Source of the DNA: Inquilinus sp. Marseille-Q2685
Lineage (GTDB): Bacteria > Pseudomonadota > Alphaproteobacteria > DSM-16000 > Inquilinaceae
DNA: 64,000 nucleotides
NCBI RefSeq assembly: GCF_916619195.1
Contig: NZ_CAKAKL010000013.1
Location: 62,001-126,000 of the forward strand
Reading direction: 5' to 3'
Both the position numbers and the translations under genes were made by a program. Positions within the stretch are counted from its first letter, which is position 1. The number at the start of each line of letters is the position of its first letter. Below are positions 32,497-41,657 of this stretch, piece after piece. The notes beneath the pieces are model-generated. The model saw only the letters and a program-made list of their open reading frames with translations. It was not told where the DNA came from and searched no databases.

Positions 32497-33252
32497 CTAG
32501 CGGGTGGTGTAGCCGCCATTGGCGAACAGGGTCTGGCCGGTGATCCAGCCGCCCTCGGTCGCCAGGAAGCGGACGATCGGCACGATCTCCTCGATCCTGG
32601 TCAGGCCGCCCAGGGCCGAGGCCGCGGTGTGGTAGGCGACCGAATCCGGCGTCTCGGCCGGGTAGAAGAACGGCGTGTCCATCGGCCCGGGCCCGATGTT
32701 GTTGACCGAGATGCCGCGGGGCCCGAACTCCTTGGCCGCCGCGCGGGTGAAATGCTCGACCGGCGCCTTGGCCCCGGCATAGGTCGAGTAGAGCCCGGTG
32801 AAGGCGGCCAGCAGCGAGGTGACGATGGTGATGATCCGGCCGCCATCCTCCAGCGTCTTGCCGGCCTCGCGGATGAAGAAATAGGCGGCCTTGGAGTTGA
32901 CCGCGAACATCTCGTCGTACTCCGCCTCGGTGGTCTCGACGAAGGGCTTCTTCAGCACCTTGCCGGCGGTGTTGACGGCGATGTCGACCCGGCCGAAGCG
33001 CGACTTCGCCTCGGCGAACAGGCGCTCGACCTCGGCCACCCGGGTCAGGTCGCCCTGCAGGGCGAAGGCGTCACTGCCCGCCGCCTTGACCGCGGCGACG
33101 GTCTCCTCGGCCGCGGCCTTCGTGGCGTTGCTGTTGAAGTTGATGGCGATGCGGGCACCGGCCGAGGCCAGGTCGCGGCTGATCAGGCCGCCGAGATTCT
33201 TGGCGCCGCCGCCGATGACGACGACCTTGTCCTTGAGAGGCTGGTTGGGCAT
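32497..33252 (-). CDS. SDR-family oxidoreductase
   Basis: 251 residues. The cofactor loop is G-G-G-A-K-N-L-G in place of the usual TGxxxGIG, then DLTR, VNTAGKV, and the active site S-L-L-A-A-F-T-G-L-Y-S-T-Y-A-G-A-K with Tyr and Lys. It ends ITGQTLFANGGYTTR. Altered glycine spacing is seen in some FabG-like enzymes that still bind NAD(P). It is divergent from an AraC regulator 160 bp away, its likely controller. Substrate unknown. Confidence 0.87.
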   Translation of the reverse strand: MPNQPLKDKVVVIGGGAKNLGGLISRDLASAGARIAINFNSNATKAAAEETVAAVKAAGSDAFALQGDLTRVAEVERLFAEAKSRFGRVDIAVNTAGKVLKKPFVETTEAEYDEMFAVNSKAAYFFIREAGKTLEDGGRIITIVTSLLAAFTGLYSTYAGAKAPVEHFTRAAAKEFGPRGISVNNIGPGPMDTPFFYPAETPDSVAYHTAASALGGLTRIEEIVPIVRFLATEGGWITGQTLFANGGYTTR

Positions 33253-33368
33253 GGCATGCTCCTGCGATCCAGGCCGGCATTCCGCCCGCTGCCCGAAGGA
33301 TCCTGCCGATGTCGTCTCCCGCGCGCTTCCACAATGCCCGCGGGGATTACGAATTCTCCGGCGGGATC

Positions 33369-33387
33369 TAGAATGAATAAAATTCTA
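33369..33387. promoter_or_regulatory. AT-rich dyad between SDR and AraC genes
   Basis: TAGAAT-N7-ATTCTA is a perfect 6-base dyad placed 26 bp before the AraC start. The outer bases (ATC on one side, TCT on the other) extend it imperfectly. It is the only AT-rich block in the divergent gap and a good candidate for AraC binding or for a promoter. Confidence 0.4.
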
Positions 33388-33412
33388 TCTTTCTAACCGG
33401 CAGGCTGGTGAG

Positions 33413-34252
33413 ATGGCGGAGATGACCGAGATCCAGGGGCGCTGGGGCGCGGTCGAGCTGGCGGTCACGCGCGAGGACATCCGCGCGGCGGCGAGCTGGC
33501 GGATGCGCGAGGCACGGCACGCCGTGATCGTCCATCTCGGCGGCCCGATGCGGCAGCTGGAGACCGAGCTGGACGGGGTCGCCGCCCGGCCGGGCCCGCC
33601 CGCCGCCGGCGACATCTGGGTGGTGCCGGCCGGCCGCAGCTATGCCAGCCAGGCCCGCGGCGGCACCATCCGCTATGGCGTGCTGTATCTCGACCCGGAG
33701 TCGCTGTCCGCCCTGCCCGGATCGGACGGTCGGATCGCGCCGCGCTTCGCCCATCGCGACGAGTTCCTGTACCGCGCGATCGAGCGGCTGGCCGAGCTGA
33801 TCGGCCGCGACGACGGTGTGTCGGAGATGCTGGGCGCCAGCCTGGGCCAGGCGCTGTCGCTGCATCTGGTGCAGCGCTACCGGGCCGAGGAGACGGCATC
33901 TGGGCCGCGCGGCCCCTTGCTGAGCAAGCCGGCCCGGGAGCGGCTGCAGGAGCATATCCATGCCCGTCTCGGCGAGCGGATCACGCTGGACGACCTGGCG
34001 GACATCGCCGGCATGAGCACGCACAACCTGCTGGTCGCCTTCCGGCAGGCCTTCGGCACCACGCCGGCGCAATACGTCATCGCGCAGCGGCTGCGCCGGG
34101 TGCGCTGGCTGCTGGCGAACAGCGCCCAGGACATCACCGCGATCGCGCTGGAGACCGGCTTCGCCAGCCACAGCCACCTGACCACCGCCTTCCGGCGCCA
34201 TGTCGGGCTGACGCCGCGGGACTTCCGCCGGCGCTGGCGCGAGGATGGCTGA
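33413..34252 (+). CDS. AraC-family transcriptional regulator
   Basis: 279 residues. The C-terminal 100 residues hold the two helix-turn-helix units of AraC/XylS: ITLDDLADIAGMSTHNLLVAFRQAFGTTPAQYVIAQRLRR and DITAIALETGFASHSHLTTAFRRHVGLTPRDFR. The N-terminal part is a divergent cupin-like sensor. Start at 33413 or 33422; both have weak ribosome sites. Divergent from the SDR gene that ends the sensor-domain cluster, which is its probable target. Effector unknown. Confidence 0.9.
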   Translation: MAEMTEIQGRWGAVELAVTREDIRAAASWRMREARHAVIVHLGGPMRQLETELDGVAARPGPPAAGDIWVVPAGRSYASQARGGTIRYGVLYLDPESLSALPGSDGRIAPRFAHRDEFLYRAIERLAELIGRDDGVSEMLGASLGQALSLHLVQRYRAEETASGPRGPLLSKPARERLQEHIHARLGERITLDDLADIAGMSTHNLLVAFRQAFGTTPAQYVIAQRLRRVRWLLANSAQDITAIALETGFASHSHLTTAFRRHVGLTPRDFRRRWREDG

Positions 34253-34261
34253 CCGGAACCC

Positions 34262-34852
34262 TCAGCGGGCGCGTTCCAACTCCATGATGTCGAACTGGGA
34301 TTCGAGCCGCGGCGACGGGAGTTCGAGCCGCAGCCTGTCGGGGCCTACCCGGACCAGATAGCCGACCTGGTCGCGCTCCGCGTCGCTGCCATAGGGCTTG
34401 GGCTTGCCCTCATAACCGTAGTAGAGCGCGCCGACATAGGTCAGCCGCTCGGCATTGGCATCGTCGTAGAAGGCGCCGGCGGTGCGCTGCGAGCCGGAGA
34501 CCTTGTCGAGCCGCAGCCCGGCCGCGTCGTCGGTGATCCGGCAGCGGAACCAGTCATAGACCACGAGCGGCAGGTTGCCGCCCAGCTTCGCCACCCGGCA
34601 GCGCCAGTCGCCGGCGAGGTCGCTGGCGCCGCGGATCGTCTCCGGCTTGCCGGACAGTATCTGGTCCAGCACGGCCAGCGCCGCCTTGTCGTCGCTCTCG
34701 CGGGCGGCGCCGATCGCCTCGCCGCGCACGGAATCGAAGGTTTCGAGCCGCTGCCGGTCGTCGGCCGACAGCTTGTCCGGCAGCGTGCCGTCGGCCAGGG
34801 CGGGCGCCGCCGCGGCCAGAACCAGGATCGCCAACGTTGCGCGAAGCACCAT
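34262..34852 (-). CDS. Secreted DUF4893 protein
   Basis: 196 residues. Signal peptide VLRATLAILVLAAAAPALA, then a helical segment (LSADDRQRLETFDSVRGEAI) and a beta-rich domain with WRCRVAKLGG, YDWFRCRI, QRTAGAFYDDA and YVGALYYGYEG, which I match to DUF4893. Two cysteines in W-R-C-R and F-R-C-R may form a disulfide. Periplasmic, function unknown. It is the last gene of an operon after the RimK-like ligase (26-bp gap), so it may act on the same pathway. Confidence 0.78.
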   Translation of the reverse strand: MVLRATLAILVLAAAAPALADGTLPDKLSADDRQRLETFDSVRGEAIGAARESDDKAALAVLDQILSGKPETIRGASDLAGDWRCRVAKLGGNLPLVVYDWFRCRITDDAAGLRLDKVSGSQRTAGAFYDDANAERLTYVGALYYGYEGKPKPYGSDAERDQVGYLVRVGPDRLRLELPSPRLESQFDIMELERAR

Positions 34853-34878
34853 TCCCCTCCCCCTGCCGCGCGGCCGGA

Positions 34879-36342
34879 TCAGCCGGCGTCGATGCGATCG
34901 ATGAACCAGCGGCAGATCCGCCGCCACAGCTCGTCCTTGGCGATCATGTCCTCGCAGCCGTGGTCGAGATTGGGGTTGTCGTTGATCTCGATCACGAACA
35001 CGCCCTTCTCGGTCTGCTTCAGATCGACGCCGTAGAGCCCGTCGCCGATCAGCTTGGCCGCGCGCACGGCGACGTCCAGCACCTCGGGCGGCACCTCGTC
35101 GAGGGCGAAGGTCTTGAAGTTGCCCCATCCGACCTTGCCGTCGGCGGAGTGGCGGACGATCTGCCAGTGCTTCTTCGCCATCATGTACTGGCAGACGAAC
35201 AGCGGCTCGCCGTCCAGCACGCCGACCCGCCAGTCGTGGTCGGTCGGCATGAACTCCTGCGCCAGGATGACGTCGGAATCGTCCAAGAGCTGCTCGGCCA
35301 TCTGCTCCAGCTCGCGCCGGTCATTGGCCTTGAACACGCCGCGGCTGAAGGACCCGTCCGGGATCTTCAGCACCATCGGATACGCGAACTCCTCCTCCAG
35401 CCGCTCGATGTTCTTCAGGCTGTCGACCACCACGGTCTTCGGCGTCGGGATCTTGTTCGCGGACAAGAGCTCGTAGAGATAGACCTTGTTGGTGCAGCGC
35501 AGGATCGAGGTGCTGTCGTCGATCACCGGCATGCCCTCCTGCTCCGCCCGTCGGGCGAAGCGGAAGGTGTGGTTGTCGATCGCCGTGGTCTCGCGGATGA
35601 ACAGCGCGTCGTATTCGGCCAGGCGCAACAGGTCCTTCTTCTCGATGACCTCGACCTCCATGTCCATGGTCTCGGCCACGCGGGCGAGCTTCAGGATCGA
35701 GCGGTGGGTCGAGGGCGCGAACTCCTCCTTCGGGTTGAACAGCACGGCGAGGGTGTATTTCGCCGGCTTGTTCTCCTTCGGGTTCCGCCAGCTCTGGCGG
35801 GTGTAGAGGTCGAGCGTCTCGTAGAAGAAGGCCTCGGTGTCACCCTCGATGTCGGCGATCGACAGCTCGCCGATCGAGGCGATGCGGAAGCGGTCGGTGA
35901 AGCGGACCTTGACCTCGAGGATCGGCGCCCGGAACCAGTCGAACACCCGGCGGCCGAAATCCTGGAACCGGTCGTCGTCGGCCCGGCCGAAGCAGATGAT
36001 CAACTTGAACGGGCCGCCCGGCGGCGGGGCCAGCCGCTTGATCCGGCGGTTGAGGTCGTCCTCCAGGTCCGGCAGCGCGATCTTGTAGAGCGTCTTCTGG
36101 CCGAGGTCGAGGATGGTCTCGACCATCGGGATGACCCGGTGGGCGCGGGCCTCGGCCAGCAGCGAGACGTAGTAGCCCCGGGTCATGTAGGCGGTGGAAC
36201 GCGACAGGTTGATGACCTTGGCGTCCCCTCCCTTCAGCATCTGCGGCCGGGCGATGTAGTCCCGGGTGGTGACCAGCTGGCGACCATCCGCGTCGCCCTT
36301 GAAGTCGCCGATCCGGTCGACGACGATGATCCAACCGCTCAT
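34879..36342 (-). CDS. RimK-like ATP-grasp ligase
   Basis: 487 residues. The N-terminal 170 residues form a domain seen only in this large RimK-like subfamily (SGWIIVVDRIGDFKGDADG; YYVSLLAEARAHRVIP). The C-terminal 300 are ATP-grasp: VLKIPDGSFSRGVFKA binds ATP, and VFVIEINDNPNLDHG provides the magnesium ligands. RimK-type enzymes join amino acids to a carboxylate through an acyl phosphate. The substrate here is unknown and need not be ribosomal protein S6. Its ATG overlaps the stop of the acetyltransferase-protease gene (ATGA), so the two proteins are made together. Confidence 0.9.
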   Translation of the reverse strand: MSGWIIVVDRIGDFKGDADGRQLVTTRDYIARPQMLKGGDAKVINLSRSTAYMTRGYYVSLLAEARAHRVIPMVETILDLGQKTLYKIALPDLEDDLNRRIKRLAPPPGGPFKLIICFGRADDDRFQDFGRRVFDWFRAPILEVKVRFTDRFRIASIGELSIADIEGDTEAFFYETLDLYTRQSWRNPKENKPAKYTLAVLFNPKEEFAPSTHRSILKLARVAETMDMEVEVIEKKDLLRLAEYDALFIRETTAIDNHTFRFARRAEQEGMPVIDDSTSILRCTNKVYLYELLSANKIPTPKTVVVDSLKNIERLEEEFAYPMVLKIPDGSFSRGVFKANDRRELEQMAEQLLDDSDVILAQEFMPTDHDWRVGVLDGEPLFVCQYMMAKKHWQIVRHSADGKVGWGNFKTFALDEVPPEVLDVAVRAAKLIGDGLYGVDLKQTEKGVFVIEINDNPNLDHGCEDMIAKDELWRRICRWFIDRIDAG

Positions 36343-37475
36343 GAGCCCTTCCTGCTGAGCACGACCGCGGCCCTGAGCTGGGTGCGGCCGTAGCGGGCCA
36401 TACGTTCGAATTCCTGGCGCGGGATCGGCAGATTCGCCTTGGCCGAGGCGCTCTCCATCTCCGTCACGGCGACCCAGGGGTCGTGCACATAGATGAAACG
36501 CTCGTCGAAGCCGTTTGCGACCACCCAGTGTGGATTTTTTTCGCCATAACCCCGGAACATGCTGATCAGGACGATCGGGATCGCGCCTTCGGCAATCAGG
36601 GCGCACATTTCGGGCAAACCGAGGGCACGATGCCGGACCTCGATCCGGCGGCGGGCGCAGCGGGTGCGGAAATCCTCCTGCACCACGGTCATCACCGCCT
36701 TCTTGTCGGGGCTGCGCACGCCGTCGAGGAACAGGATCGAATCGTCGCTGACGAAGATCCGGGCCCGCAGACCGCGGTCATGCGCCGCCAGCGCCATGCC
36801 GTAGGGGTCGCAGCCGCCATGGCCCGAGGTCATGTAGATCGTCGTCGCCTCGCGCCACAGCCGCAGCTCCCGCGCCCGGCTCAACTCCGTCTCCGGGTCC
36901 AGCGCCTTCAGCGCCATCAGCAGCGTCGCCGCGCCGCAGGTGAAGTTGGTGGTCTGCGCGTAATAGGGCACGTGCAGATCGATCTGCGGCAGGTCCTCGG
37001 TGCCCAGCCGCTTCTCGAAGCGCAGCGCGTCGGCATGGTCCTCGTAGAAGTCGAGATAGCGGCCGAAATGGCGGTAGCCGTGCTGCTCGTAGAGCGCGAT
37101 CGCCTTGGCGTTGTCCGGCCGCACCTCGAGCCGCAGGAACAGCGCGCCCTCGTCATGCGCCGCCCGCTCCGCCGCCTCCAGGAGCCGGGCGCCGAGACCG
37201 CGCCCGCGGGCCTCCGGGTCGACCGCGAGGGAATAGAGCCGGGCCAGCGCCGTGGTCCGGCGCAGCAGCACCAGGGCATAGCCGAGCAACCGGCCGCCCC
37301 CCTCCGCCGCGAGGCAGACCGCGTGGCCCCGGGTCAGCAGGTGCAGGAAGCTGCGACGGCTGAGCCGGTCATGGTCGAAGGCGCGGGATTCGATCTCCAG
37401 CAGCCGCGGCACGTCATCGGGCGTGGCGCGCCGGATGGTCTCGGCAGTCGGGGCGGCGGATCTGTCGTCGGGCAT
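36339..37475 (-). CDS. GNAT acetyltransferase / C39-like cysteine peptidase fusion
   Basis: 378 residues in two parts. Residues about 14-157 are a GNAT N-acetyltransferase of the RimI type, with the acetyl-CoA loop ARGRGLGARLLEAAE. Residues about 165-375 are a C39-like papain-fold peptidase with probable catalytic Cys180 (NFTCGAATLLMAL), His316 (NPHWVVANGF) and Asp332 (YVHDPW). A single chain may thus cut and acetylate peptides. It starts the operon with the RimK-like ligase. The pairing of these two families recurs in other Proteobacteria as far as I recall, with no settled function. The start at ATG 37475 has a weak ribosome site. Confidence 0.87.
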   Translation of the reverse strand: MPDDRSAAPTAETIRRATPDDVPRLLEIESRAFDHDRLSRRSFLHLLTRGHAVCLAAEGGGRLLGYALVLLRRTTALARLYSLAVDPEARGRGLGARLLEAAERAAHDEGALFLRLEVRPDNAKAIALYEQHGYRHFGRYLDFYEDHADALRFEKRLGTEDLPQIDLHVPYYAQTTNFTCGAATLLMALKALDPETELSRARELRLWREATTIYMTSGHGGCDPYGMALAAHDRGLRARIFVSDDSILFLDGVRSPDKKAVMTVVQEDFRTRCARRRIEVRHRALGLPEMCALIAEGAIPIVLISMFRGYGEKNPHWVVANGFDERFIYVHDPWVAVTEMESASAKANLPIPRQEFERMARYGRTQLRAAVVLSRKGS

Positions 37476-37593
37476 CGCGCGGTCGATTCTCGATCTGGTT
37501 ATCGCGCCGATACCGGTCCGGCACCAGGGTGTATTCGGAGATGACCGCGAATTCATCCACCCGCCACCAAAAGCTGTGTCATCGTCCCGCGCC

Positions 37594-39252
37594 ATGACCG
37601 CGACGGACGCCACCCTGCCCCGCCCCCGCAACCGACTTGCGCCGCTGTTCGGCGCGCTGCGCCTGGCCGGGGCGCTGCTGTGGCTGGTGCTGCTGCTCGG
37701 CGTGCCGTCGGCCCCGGACGGCTGGCAGGTCTACGGCCTGGCCTCGGTGCCGGTCGAGTTGGCGGTGCTGGTCGCCGCCCTGGCGCTGGTGCCGCCGCTG
37801 CGGCGGTCGCGCGCCGTCGCCGGCGTGCTCGGCGGCCTCGGTCTGCTGGTCGCGGCGATCAAGCTGGCCGACCTCGTCACCCAGCTCTCCTTCGGCCGGC
37901 CCGTCAGCCTCTATGTCGACCGGCTGCTGCTGGTCAACGGCATGCATCTGGCGACCGGGGTGCTCGGCGCCGTCGGCCTGATCGGCATCACCCTCGGGGC
38001 CGTCGTCGCCGGCTGGCGCATCTGGCGGGCGACCACCCGGTCGGTGCGGCTGCTGCAGCAGGCCCTCTCCGTTTCCCCCGCCCGGCGCGGCATCGCCGGC
38101 AGCCTGGCGACGCTGGCCATCCTGGTCTTCGCCGTCGGCCAGGCCGTGCCGGATGCCTATGGCCCGGCCCGCCCGGTGAACGACACCGCCAGCTTCATGG
38201 TCGCCGACCAGGTCCGCCGTCTGATCCCGGCCCTGGCCATGGAAGGCCGATTCCGGGCCGAGGAGGCCGTGGACCCGCTGGTCGGCGGGGTGTCGCGGAC
38301 GCCGCTGGGCGGGCTGGGCGGCGCCGACGTCACCGTCGTCTTCCTCGAATCCTACGGCCGCAGCGCGCTGGAGGACCCGCGCTTCGACGCCCTGCCCAAG
38401 GCCGCGCTGGCCGAGATGGCGCCGAAGCTGGCCGCCGCCGGGGTCTACACCGCCTCCGGCTGGCTGGCGTCGCCGACCCGCGGCGGCCAGTCCTGGCTGG
38501 CGCATGCGACGCTGGCCAGCGGCATGCAGATCGACGACCAGCTGCGCTACGACCTGCTGGTCACCGGCAAGCGCATGACCCTGCCCCGCCTGTTCGCCAA
38601 GGTCGGCTACCACACCGGGCTGATCGCCCCCGCGATCACCGGCAGCGAGCCCGAGGCGAAACGCTTCTTCGGCTTCGACCAGACGCTGTTCGCCGACGAT
38701 CTCGGCTATGCCGGCCCGCCCTTCGGCTGGGTGACGATGCCGGACCAGTACACGCTGGCCGTCTATGACCGCTGGCGGCAAAGCCAGCCGAAGCCGTTGT
38801 TCAGCGTGGTGGTGCTGGTGTCCAGCCACGCGCCCTGGACCCCGGTGCCGACCCTGGTCGAGGACTGGGGCATGATCGGCGACGGCAGCCTTTACCGCAG
38901 CCTGCCGGCGACCGGCGGCACGCCGGAGGAGGTGTGGAGCGACCCGGACCGGATCCGCGAACAGTACGGCCGGTCGATGGCCTATTCGCTGCGCTCGGCG
39001 CTGGACTATGCCGCCCGCGTCATGGGCGACCACACGCTGATGATCGTGCTGGGCGACCACCAGCCGGCACCGATCGTGACCGGCCCCGACACCCCGCGCG
39101 ACGTGCCGGTGCATGTCTTCAGCCGCGACCCGGACCTGGTCGCCCGGTTCCGCGACTGGGGCTTCGTCGACGGGCTGAATCCTCCGGCAACCGGACCGGT
39201 GGCGCCGATGTCGACGTTCCGGGATGCGTTCGCCAGATCCTTCTCCCCGTAA
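37594..39252 (+). CDS. LtaS-type sulfatase-fold membrane phosphotransferase/hydrolase
   Basis: 552 residues. Four to five N-terminal helices (LFGALRLAGALLWLVLLLGV and others to about residue 190) anchor a periplasmic alkaline-phosphatase-fold domain. Metal and active-site elements are TVVFLESYGRS (Glu252), SPTRGGQSWLAHATLASG with the likely catalytic Thr, and LGDHQPAP (Asp488, His489). Relatives transfer glycerol phosphate or phosphoethanolamine to cell-surface polymers. With the glucan genes directly downstream, a role in decorating periplasmic glucans, like OpgB/OpgE/OpgC, is attractive but not proven. It is divergent from the acetyltransferase-protease gene. Confidence 0.84.
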   Translation: MTATDATLPRPRNRLAPLFGALRLAGALLWLVLLLGVPSAPDGWQVYGLASVPVELAVLVAALALVPPLRRSRAVAGVLGGLGLLVAAIKLADLVTQLSFGRPVSLYVDRLLLVNGMHLATGVLGAVGLIGITLGAVVAGWRIWRATTRSVRLLQQALSVSPARRGIAGSLATLAILVFAVGQAVPDAYGPARPVNDTASFMVADQVRRLIPALAMEGRFRAEEAVDPLVGGVSRTPLGGLGGADVTVVFLESYGRSALEDPRFDALPKAALAEMAPKLAAAGVYTASGWLASPTRGGQSWLAHATLASGMQIDDQLRYDLLVTGKRMTLPRLFAKVGYHTGLIAPAITGSEPEAKRFFGFDQTLFADDLGYAGPPFGWVTMPDQYTLAVYDRWRQSQPKPLFSVVVLVSSHAPWTPVPTLVEDWGMIGDGSLYRSLPATGGTPEEVWSDPDRIREQYGRSMAYSLRSALDYAARVMGDHTLMIVLGDHQPAPIVTGPDTPRDVPVHVFSRDPDLVARFRDWGFVDGLNPPATGPVAPMSTFRDAFARSFSP

Positions 39253-39566
39253 AAGCGAGTCAAACACGCGTGTCAATCTGTGAGAATGCAGACCAGCATC
39301 TGCCGCCGCGCCTGGGTTCGTCGGCTTTTGCACTGCACACAGAGCGGCTAGGGTAACATCGGAACAAATTCACGAAGGTTGCGTTGATCGGACGGTTGCG
39401 GCACGCGGCGCGGGGCGGAGGCGTCGTGGAACCGGGACCGGGCTGTGGGGGTTTGAGCCGTGCGCGGCGCAGCGGCGTTCGCGTGGGGCGGGTCTTGTCC
39501 ACGAACCGCCACAATCGCGATCGATGGTGCCTGGATGTTGCAGTGCAAAAATCCGGTGGTGGTGAC
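39253..39566. other. 314-bp gap upstream of opgD
   Basis: No gene is supported here. The frame of opgD stays open upstream to 39384, but that part encodes an arginine- and glycine-rich stretch with no family match, and the Tat signal starts later. The gap contains AT-richer DNA at 39345-39375 (AACATCGGAACAAATTCACG) that could hold the opgD promoter. Confidence 0.5.
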
Positions 39567-41126
39567 GTGGGGCTGACCAGACGCCAGATCTTGATGGGCA
39601 CGACCGCGCTGGCGGCGTCGTCACTGTTCGCGCCCGGCCGGCCCGCCGTCGCCGCCCCCAGCCTGGGCGAGACCACGCCGTTCAGCATGACCTGGCTGAT
39701 CGACCGGGCCAAGACCGTGTCGCAGGCGCCTTTCGTGCCGCCGGACGAGAACCTGCCGGCCGAGATCAAGCAGCTCAGCTACGACCAACTGCGGGCGATC
39801 CGCTTCCTGCCCGAGCAGGCGCTGTGGCGGCCGGAGAACCTGCCGTTCCAGATGCACTTCTTCCATCTCGGCGCCTATTACGACAAGCCGGTCCACATCT
39901 TCCAGGTCGACGGCTACCAGGCGCGCGAGGTGCTGTACCGCCAGGACCTGTTCGACCTGGGCGGCACCAAGTTCCCGGAGACGCCGCCCGACCATCTCGG
40001 CTTCGCCGGCTTCCGGCTGCATTACGCGATCAACCGGCCGGAGTTCCTGGACGAGATCGCGGTGTTCCTGGGCGCCAGCTACTTCCGCTGCCTGGGCCGC
40101 AAGAACATCTACGGCCTGTCCGCCCGCGGCCTGGCGATCGATACCGGGTCGACCCGCGGCGAGGAGTTCCCGCTGTTCCGCCAGTTCTGGGTCGAGACGC
40201 CGGCCCCGGACGCCAAGCAGATCCGGCTCTACGCCCTGCTCGACAGTCCGGGCGTCAGCGGCGCCTACAGCTTCCTGATCAAGCCGGGCGAGATCACCAC
40301 GGTCGATGTCGAGGCGACGCTGTATCCGCGCCACGCCATCGAGAAGTTCGGCATCGCGCCCTTGACCAGCATGTTCCTGTTCGGCCCACAGGACCACAGG
40401 ACCTTCGACGACTTCCGGCCGGAGGTGCATGACAGCGACGGGTTGTCGATGTGGAGCGGGGCCGGCGAATGGATCTGGCGGCCGCTGCGCAACCCGTCGC
40501 GCCTCCTGATCAGCTCGTTCATGGACGAGAACCCGCGCGGCTTCGGCCTGATGCAGCGCCAGCGCTCCTATGCCAGCTACCAGGACCTGGAGGCGATGTA
40601 CGAGCGCCGCCCCAGCCTGTGGGTCGAGCCGCTGAGCGGCTGGGGACCCGGCGTGGTGCAGTTGGTCGAGATCCCGACCGACGCCGAGATCCACGACAAC
40701 ATCGTCGCCTTCTGGGTGCCGAAGCAGCCGGTCGACGCCGGCCAGGAATGGAAGCTATCCTATCGGCTGCACTGGGGCATGAATCCGCCGGTCAGCAGCG
40801 ACCGCGGGATCGTGGTATCGACCCGCACCGGGGCCGGCGGCGTGTCCGGCGGCGACAACAAGTCCAGCGATACCCGCAAGTTCGTGATCGACTTCCGGGG
40901 CGGCGCGCTTGACTCTCTGCCGGAAGACGCGTCATTGGAGGCCGTGGTCACGGCTTCCGCCGGGGAAATCCAGTTCCCCGTCGCACAGCGGAATCCGGAA
41001 CTCGGCGGCTGGCGGGCCTTCTTCGATCTGAAACCCGCCGGCGACGATCCTGCCGAGCTTCGGTGCTTCTTACGGCAGGGCAGCGATGCCCTGACCGAAA
41101 CATGGAGTTTCCAATGGACGCCTTGA
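39567..41126 (+). CDS. opgD: Periplasmic glucan biosynthesis protein OpgD/OpgG family
   Basis: 519 residues from the GTG at 39567. It opens with a twin-arginine signal (LTRRQILMGTTALAASSLFAPG), which marks OpgD rather than Sec-exported OpgG. The mature protein matches the family throughout, for example YDQLRAIRFLPEQALW, FPEFKKFW-like FPLFRQFWVE, and GAGEWIWRPLRNP, and MQRQRSYASYQDLEA. OpgD/G act in the periplasm on branching or length of osmoregulated glucans made by OpgH. Recent structural work describes family members as glucanases. It lies upstream of a small gene and opgH in the same operon. No ATG fits the signal peptide, hence the GTG start. Confidence 0.88.
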   Translation: MGLTRRQILMGTTALAASSLFAPGRPAVAAPSLGETTPFSMTWLIDRAKTVSQAPFVPPDENLPAEIKQLSYDQLRAIRFLPEQALWRPENLPFQMHFFHLGAYYDKPVHIFQVDGYQAREVLYRQDLFDLGGTKFPETPPDHLGFAGFRLHYAINRPEFLDEIAVFLGASYFRCLGRKNIYGLSARGLAIDTGSTRGEEFPLFRQFWVETPAPDAKQIRLYALLDSPGVSGAYSFLIKPGEITTVDVEATLYPRHAIEKFGIAPLTSMFLFGPQDHRTFDDFRPEVHDSDGLSMWSGAGEWIWRPLRNPSRLLISSFMDENPRGFGLMQRQRSYASYQDLEAMYERRPSLWVEPLSGWGPGVVQLVEIPTDAEIHDNIVAFWVPKQPVDAGQEWKLSYRLHWGMNPPVSSDRGIVVSTRTGAGGVSGGDNKSSDTRKFVIDFRGGALDSLPEDASLEAVVTASAGEIQFPVAQRNPELGGWRAFFDLKPAGDDPAELRCFLRQGSDALTETWSFQWTP

Positions 41127-41635
41127 CGACGCATCGGAATCGTCCCATGTCCCAGGTCGGGTCACGCACCCCGGTCAACATCAACATGCCCGACAACGTC
41201 ATCGCCTTCTTCCAAGGCCTGGGATTCACGGATCCGGCCGCACTGTCCGGCGCGATCGAGACCGCGTTCTGCGACGTCGATCCGTCGACGATGCCGGCCC
41301 CCGCCCTGCTGGAGCACGCCCGCCGGCGTACCGCCGACTGGTTCGCCGTGGTGCTGAACCGCAGCGAGCGCGACGACGACGCGGTGCTGACCATCGGCCG
41401 CGCCGCCTATCCCCTGACCGCCGCCGCCCGCCGCTGGCCCGAGCACTTCCTGTCCGAGGATCCGCTGCCGCAGGCGATGGAACAGGCGCTGCGCCGGGTG
41501 TCGCCGGTGCCGGTACCGCGCTCCAAGCCGACGCCGATGCTGGACCAGCCGCTCGACCCGGTCTGGGCCGGCGAGCCGCTGAAGCGCATCTTCGGCTGGT
41601 GGTCGCCCGAGGCTGCCGAACGGCGCCCGGCCTGA
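41114..41635 (+). CDS. Small protein between opgD and opgH, possibly a detached OpgH N-terminal region
   Basis: 173 residues, soluble, no signal peptide. The ATG at 41114 has GGAG 6 bp upstream and overlaps the end of opgD by 13 bp, so translation is coupled. The first half has a helical PDNVIAFFQGLGF and the second half is proline-rich (VSPVPVPRSKPTPMLDQPLDPVWAGEP), ending LKRIFGWWSPEAAERRPA. E. coli OpgH carries a long cytosolic N-terminal region ending in a similar W-R-x-x-P... segment before its first helix, while the OpgH encoded next here starts almost at the first helix. It may therefore supply that part as a separate chain. This is inference from position and composition. Confidence 0.65.
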   Translation: MDALTTHRNRPMSQVGSRTPVNINMPDNVIAFFQGLGFTDPAALSGAIETAFCDVDPSTMPAPALLEHARRRTADWFAVVLNRSERDDDAVLTIGRAAYPLTAAARRWPEHFLSEDPLPQAMEQALRRVSPVPVPRSKPTPMLDQPLDPVWAGEPLKRIFGWWSPEAAERRPA

Positions 41636-41657
41636 CGGAAAGGCGATCTCCTAGCCG

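Noticed and set aside
34879-36342. Naming the ATP-grasp gene rimK
   Set aside because: It is far longer than ribosomal S6 ligase RimK and has an extra N-terminal domain; substrate is unknown.
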